From assembly GCA_943789475.1 (NCBI GenBank), contig CALSUG010000002.1, positions 1 to 64,000 of the forward strand: DNA of 64,000 bases, in the 5' to 3' direction. The position numbers were made by a program, and so were the translations under genes. The DNA comes from an uncultured Alphaproteobacteria bacterium. GTDB taxonomy: Bacteria; Pseudomonadota; Alphaproteobacteria; Micavibrionales; UBA1664. The notes beneath the pieces are model-generated. The model ran no database searches. It was not told the DNA's origin and worked only from the letters and a program-made list of their open reading frames with translations. Shown one piece after another: positions 63,454-64,000 of the stretch (positions are counted from its first letter, which is position 1; every line of letters begins with the position of its first letter).

Positions 63454-64000
63454 ATGATACATAAAGCACCATACATATATTTTTTTAAAACGATTCTTTA
63501 TCTTATAGCTATGATTGCGTTCACAACGACATCATCACTAGCTAGTGATGATCAAGACAAGCTATTTAAAAGATACATAACAGAAAATTCACAATATAAA
63601 ATCCTCCTTAAACTAAATAACGATAAACTTCAAAAATTAACATTCCCAAATTGTGATACACCTGCCACATACAAACGCCTTAAACCAACAATTTTAATCC
63701 CCACAACCTTTGCTCCAAAAGAGAGTGATCACAAACATCCAGCAAAAGGACAGTGGATAGAAAAATCTATTATTACAGCATGCAATAAACAAACATTATT
63801 CAACCACATCGTCATTGCAGCTAATGTAAAAAAAACACCCACTCTTTTTCCAATGATTAATGGTCAAACCAAAATAGATCAAATATACCAATCCACTGTT
63901 TTAAAAAAAATTATTAGCAAATTAAAAGATCATGAAACACGTTGTCATGGAAAATCATTCATAAAAAATACTGGTATTTTAGGTTATCGTAATCCAGAAA
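63454..64000 (+). CDS. exported protein, 3' end outside the window
   Basis: The frame is open from the ATG at 63454 to the right edge (182 codons). A signal peptide ends near SSLAS (about residue 30). The mature part has a CDTPATYKR segment and a GQWIEKSIITACNK strand; the family is not certain. It is divergent from radA. Confidence 0.7.
   Translation, partial: MIHKAPYIYFFKTILYLIAMIAFTTTSSLASDDQDKLFKRYITENSQYKILLKLNNDKLQKLTFPNCDTPATYKRLKPTILIPTTFAPKESDHKHPAKGQWIEKSIITACNKQTLFNHIVIAANVKKTPTLFPMINGQTKIDQIYQSTVLKKIISKLKDHETRCHGKSFIKNTGILGYRNPE

Noticed and set aside
1-64000. CRISPR array
   Set aside because: I found no regularly spaced direct repeats and no cas genes.

Overview
The window looks like a low-GC alphaproteobacterial chromosome. 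The evidence is an alphaproteobacterial-type SOS box (GTTC-N7-GTTC), phage families common in that class (DUF6441, DUF6362, DUF2924, DUF1833, GTA-type 3TM holin), and host genes mnmA, radA, acs, a DUF3108 protein and a FemAB-like protein. I cannot name the genus from sequence alone.

Layout. (1) 1-6587: a phosphorothioation defence locus of Ssp type. sspA (cysteine desulfurase) reads right; sspB (DUF4007), sspC (large P-loop ATPase), an unrecognised 227-aa gene, sspD (DndC/PAPS-reductase-like) and the start of sspE (DUF262) read left. The window cuts sspE. (2) about 6570-38200: an apparently complete lambda-like siphoprophage. From right to left it holds a large serine recombinase, DUF2924, an SOS-boxed UmuD-like S24 peptidase, regulators, a ParB-MTase, small and large terminase, portal, S49 protease with a nested scaffold, gpD, gpE, a tail module with a G/GT frameshift, tape measure, tail tip and lysis genes. 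Several short genes inside the late operon face the other way or have their own signals (morons). (3) 38331-41929: tRNA-Gln, a tRNA fragment, and a porin/NIT-chemoreceptor operon. (4) 42238-46321: a remnant zone with a truncated cytidine-deaminase/HTH chimera, a degraded copy of a prophage-1 segment, a hipBA toxin-antitoxin pair bracketed by inverted palindromic repeats, a histidine phosphatase and a tRNA-Gly 3' remnant. (5) 46524-54770: a second, decayed, podovirus-like prophage (lysis genes, tail fibre, ejection-type proteins, broken tyrosine integrase) ending at tRNA-Met. (6) 54885-64000: housekeeping genes mnmA, a membrane-anchored methyltransferase, two CheY-like regulators, acs, a LysE exporter, DUF3108, a FemAB-like protein, radA and the start of an exported protein.

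How it fits together. SspA and SspD would supply sulfur for DNA backbone modification, SspB and SspC make or license the modification, and SspE restricts unmodified phage DNA. The locus sits just beyond the lysis genes of prophage 1, at the end of the phage map farthest from its recombinase, where phage cargo often lies; it may therefore be prophage cargo or part of a host defence island, and the window does not settle which. The most unusual non-coding structures are a pair of about 62-bp inverted C-rich/G-rich repeats bracketing the prophage control genes, three copies of a palindrome around AATTTGTTCGC, and an 11-bp element repeated in both ssp leaders.
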